Positions 6,181 through 6,506 of a stretch of 6,506 nucleotides of DNA are shown here, piece after piece; within the stretch, counting starts at the first letter, position 1, and the number at the start of each line of letters is the position of its first letter. A program made the position numbers and the translations under genes. Under the pieces are notes generated by a model. It made no database searches. It was not told the origin of the DNA and saw only the letters and a list, made by a program, of their open reading frames with translations. Origin of the DNA: an uncultured Gammaproteobacteria bacterium (lineage in GTDB: Bacteria; Pseudomonadota; Gammaproteobacteria; PS1; Pseudothioglobaceae). The stretch lies in the NCBI GenBank assembly GCA_929200175.1, contig CAKMYR010000071.1:1-6506 (forward strand), in the 5' to 3' direction.

Positions 6181-6506
6181 ATGGCTATTGGAATTTTAGG
6201 ACTAGGCACTGTTGGCGGTGGAGTAGTTAATGTTTTAAAAAAAAATAAAGCTGAGATTGAAAGTCGTTGTAACCAAGAAATTGTAATATCAACTGCAGCT
6301 GTAAAAACTATAAATAGAAAAAGAATCTGCTCCACTGAAAATATTAAATTAACAACAGATCCTTTTTCAATAGTAAATAATGACAAAATTGATATAGTTT
6401 TAGAATTAATAGGTGGAATTAATCCAGCCAAAGAATTAATAGAACTAGCTATTAAAAATAACAAACATGTTATAACTGCAAATAAATTACTAATTTCTAC
6501 TTATGG
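6181..6506 (+). CDS. hom: Homoserine dehydrogenase, N-terminal part
   Basis: Reduces aspartate semialdehyde to homoserine with NAD(P)H, the branch point to threonine and methionine. The frame is open from ATG 6181 to the window end, giving 108 full codons. The N-terminal nucleotide-binding fold begins almost at once with IGILGLGTVGGGVVNVLK (3-20), containing GxGxxG. ELIGGINPAKELIELAIKNN (76-95) and KHVITANK (96-103) are the family's most recognisable blocks, the latter carrying the conserved lysine of the nucleotide/substrate cleft. There is no N-terminal aspartate kinase domain, so it is the monofunctional type rather than an E. coli ThrA-like fusion. An in-frame TAA at 6172-6174 rules out a longer start. 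The catalytic and any C-terminal ACT domains lie outside the window. Confidence 0.93.
   Translation, partial: MAIGILGLGTVGGGVVNVLKKNKAEIESRCNQEIVISTAAVKTINRKRICSTENIKLTTDPFSIVNNDKIDIVLELIGGINPAKELIELAIKNNKHVITANKLLISTY

Noticed and set aside
6171..6464. A 97-codon open frame on the minus strand
   Set aside because: It is antisense to the homoserine dehydrogenase gene, whose protein has clear family motifs; the antisense product has none.
1..6506. CRISPR array, tRNA, rRNA or insertion sequence
   Set aside because: No regularly spaced direct repeats, cloverleaf-like sequence, rRNA motif or transposase-like frame was seen on either strand.

Overview
The window is AT-rich chromosomal DNA carrying a peptidoglycan-precursor gene cluster. 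On the minus strand, in order of transcription, lie murD (5369-4068), a small gene with a luciferase-domain/DUF5519-like signature (4043-3558), murE (3416-2034) and murF (2037-781). Further down the same strand is a type II toxin-antitoxin pair: an AbrB-fold antitoxin (609-331) and a PIN-domain toxin (340 to beyond base 1). On the plus strand, a YccA-like Bax-inhibitor-1 membrane protein (5422-6090) diverges from murD. It is followed by the start of a homoserine dehydrogenase gene (6181 to beyond 6506).

The likely source is a gammaproteobacterium with a low-GC genome. The membrane protein resembles E. coli YccA almost block by block at its C-terminus. MurE carries the DNPR motif of enzymes that add meso-diaminopimelate, so the wall is of the Gram-negative type. 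The low GC (about 25% in a hand-counted 240-base piece of murF) would suit an SUP05/Thioglobus-type sulfur oxidiser or its bivalve symbionts, among other lineages. That placement is inference from composition and gene style, not a demonstrated match.

MurD, MurE and MurF add D-Glu, meso-DAP and D-Ala-D-Ala in turn to UDP-MurNAc-L-Ala in the cytoplasm, and all three keep the ATP-binding P-loop. The order is not that of the classical dcw cluster: murD precedes murE, mraY is absent, and a gene with no known wall role sits between them. murE and murF overlap by 4 bases. The 141-base gap before murE holds a long imperfect hairpin and an extended -10 element almost touching the murE start.

The toxin-antitoxin pair has a higher GC (35% over bases 1-240, hand-counted). 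It has its own candidate promoter, with a 7-bp-arm palindrome at the predicted transcription start that would suit autoregulation. The divergent murD/yccA spacer contains an inverted repeat with 8-bp arms. Nothing here amounts to a clearly new system. The most unusual points are the gene inside the mur cluster, the hairpin and promoter ahead of murE, and the two intergenic palindromes.
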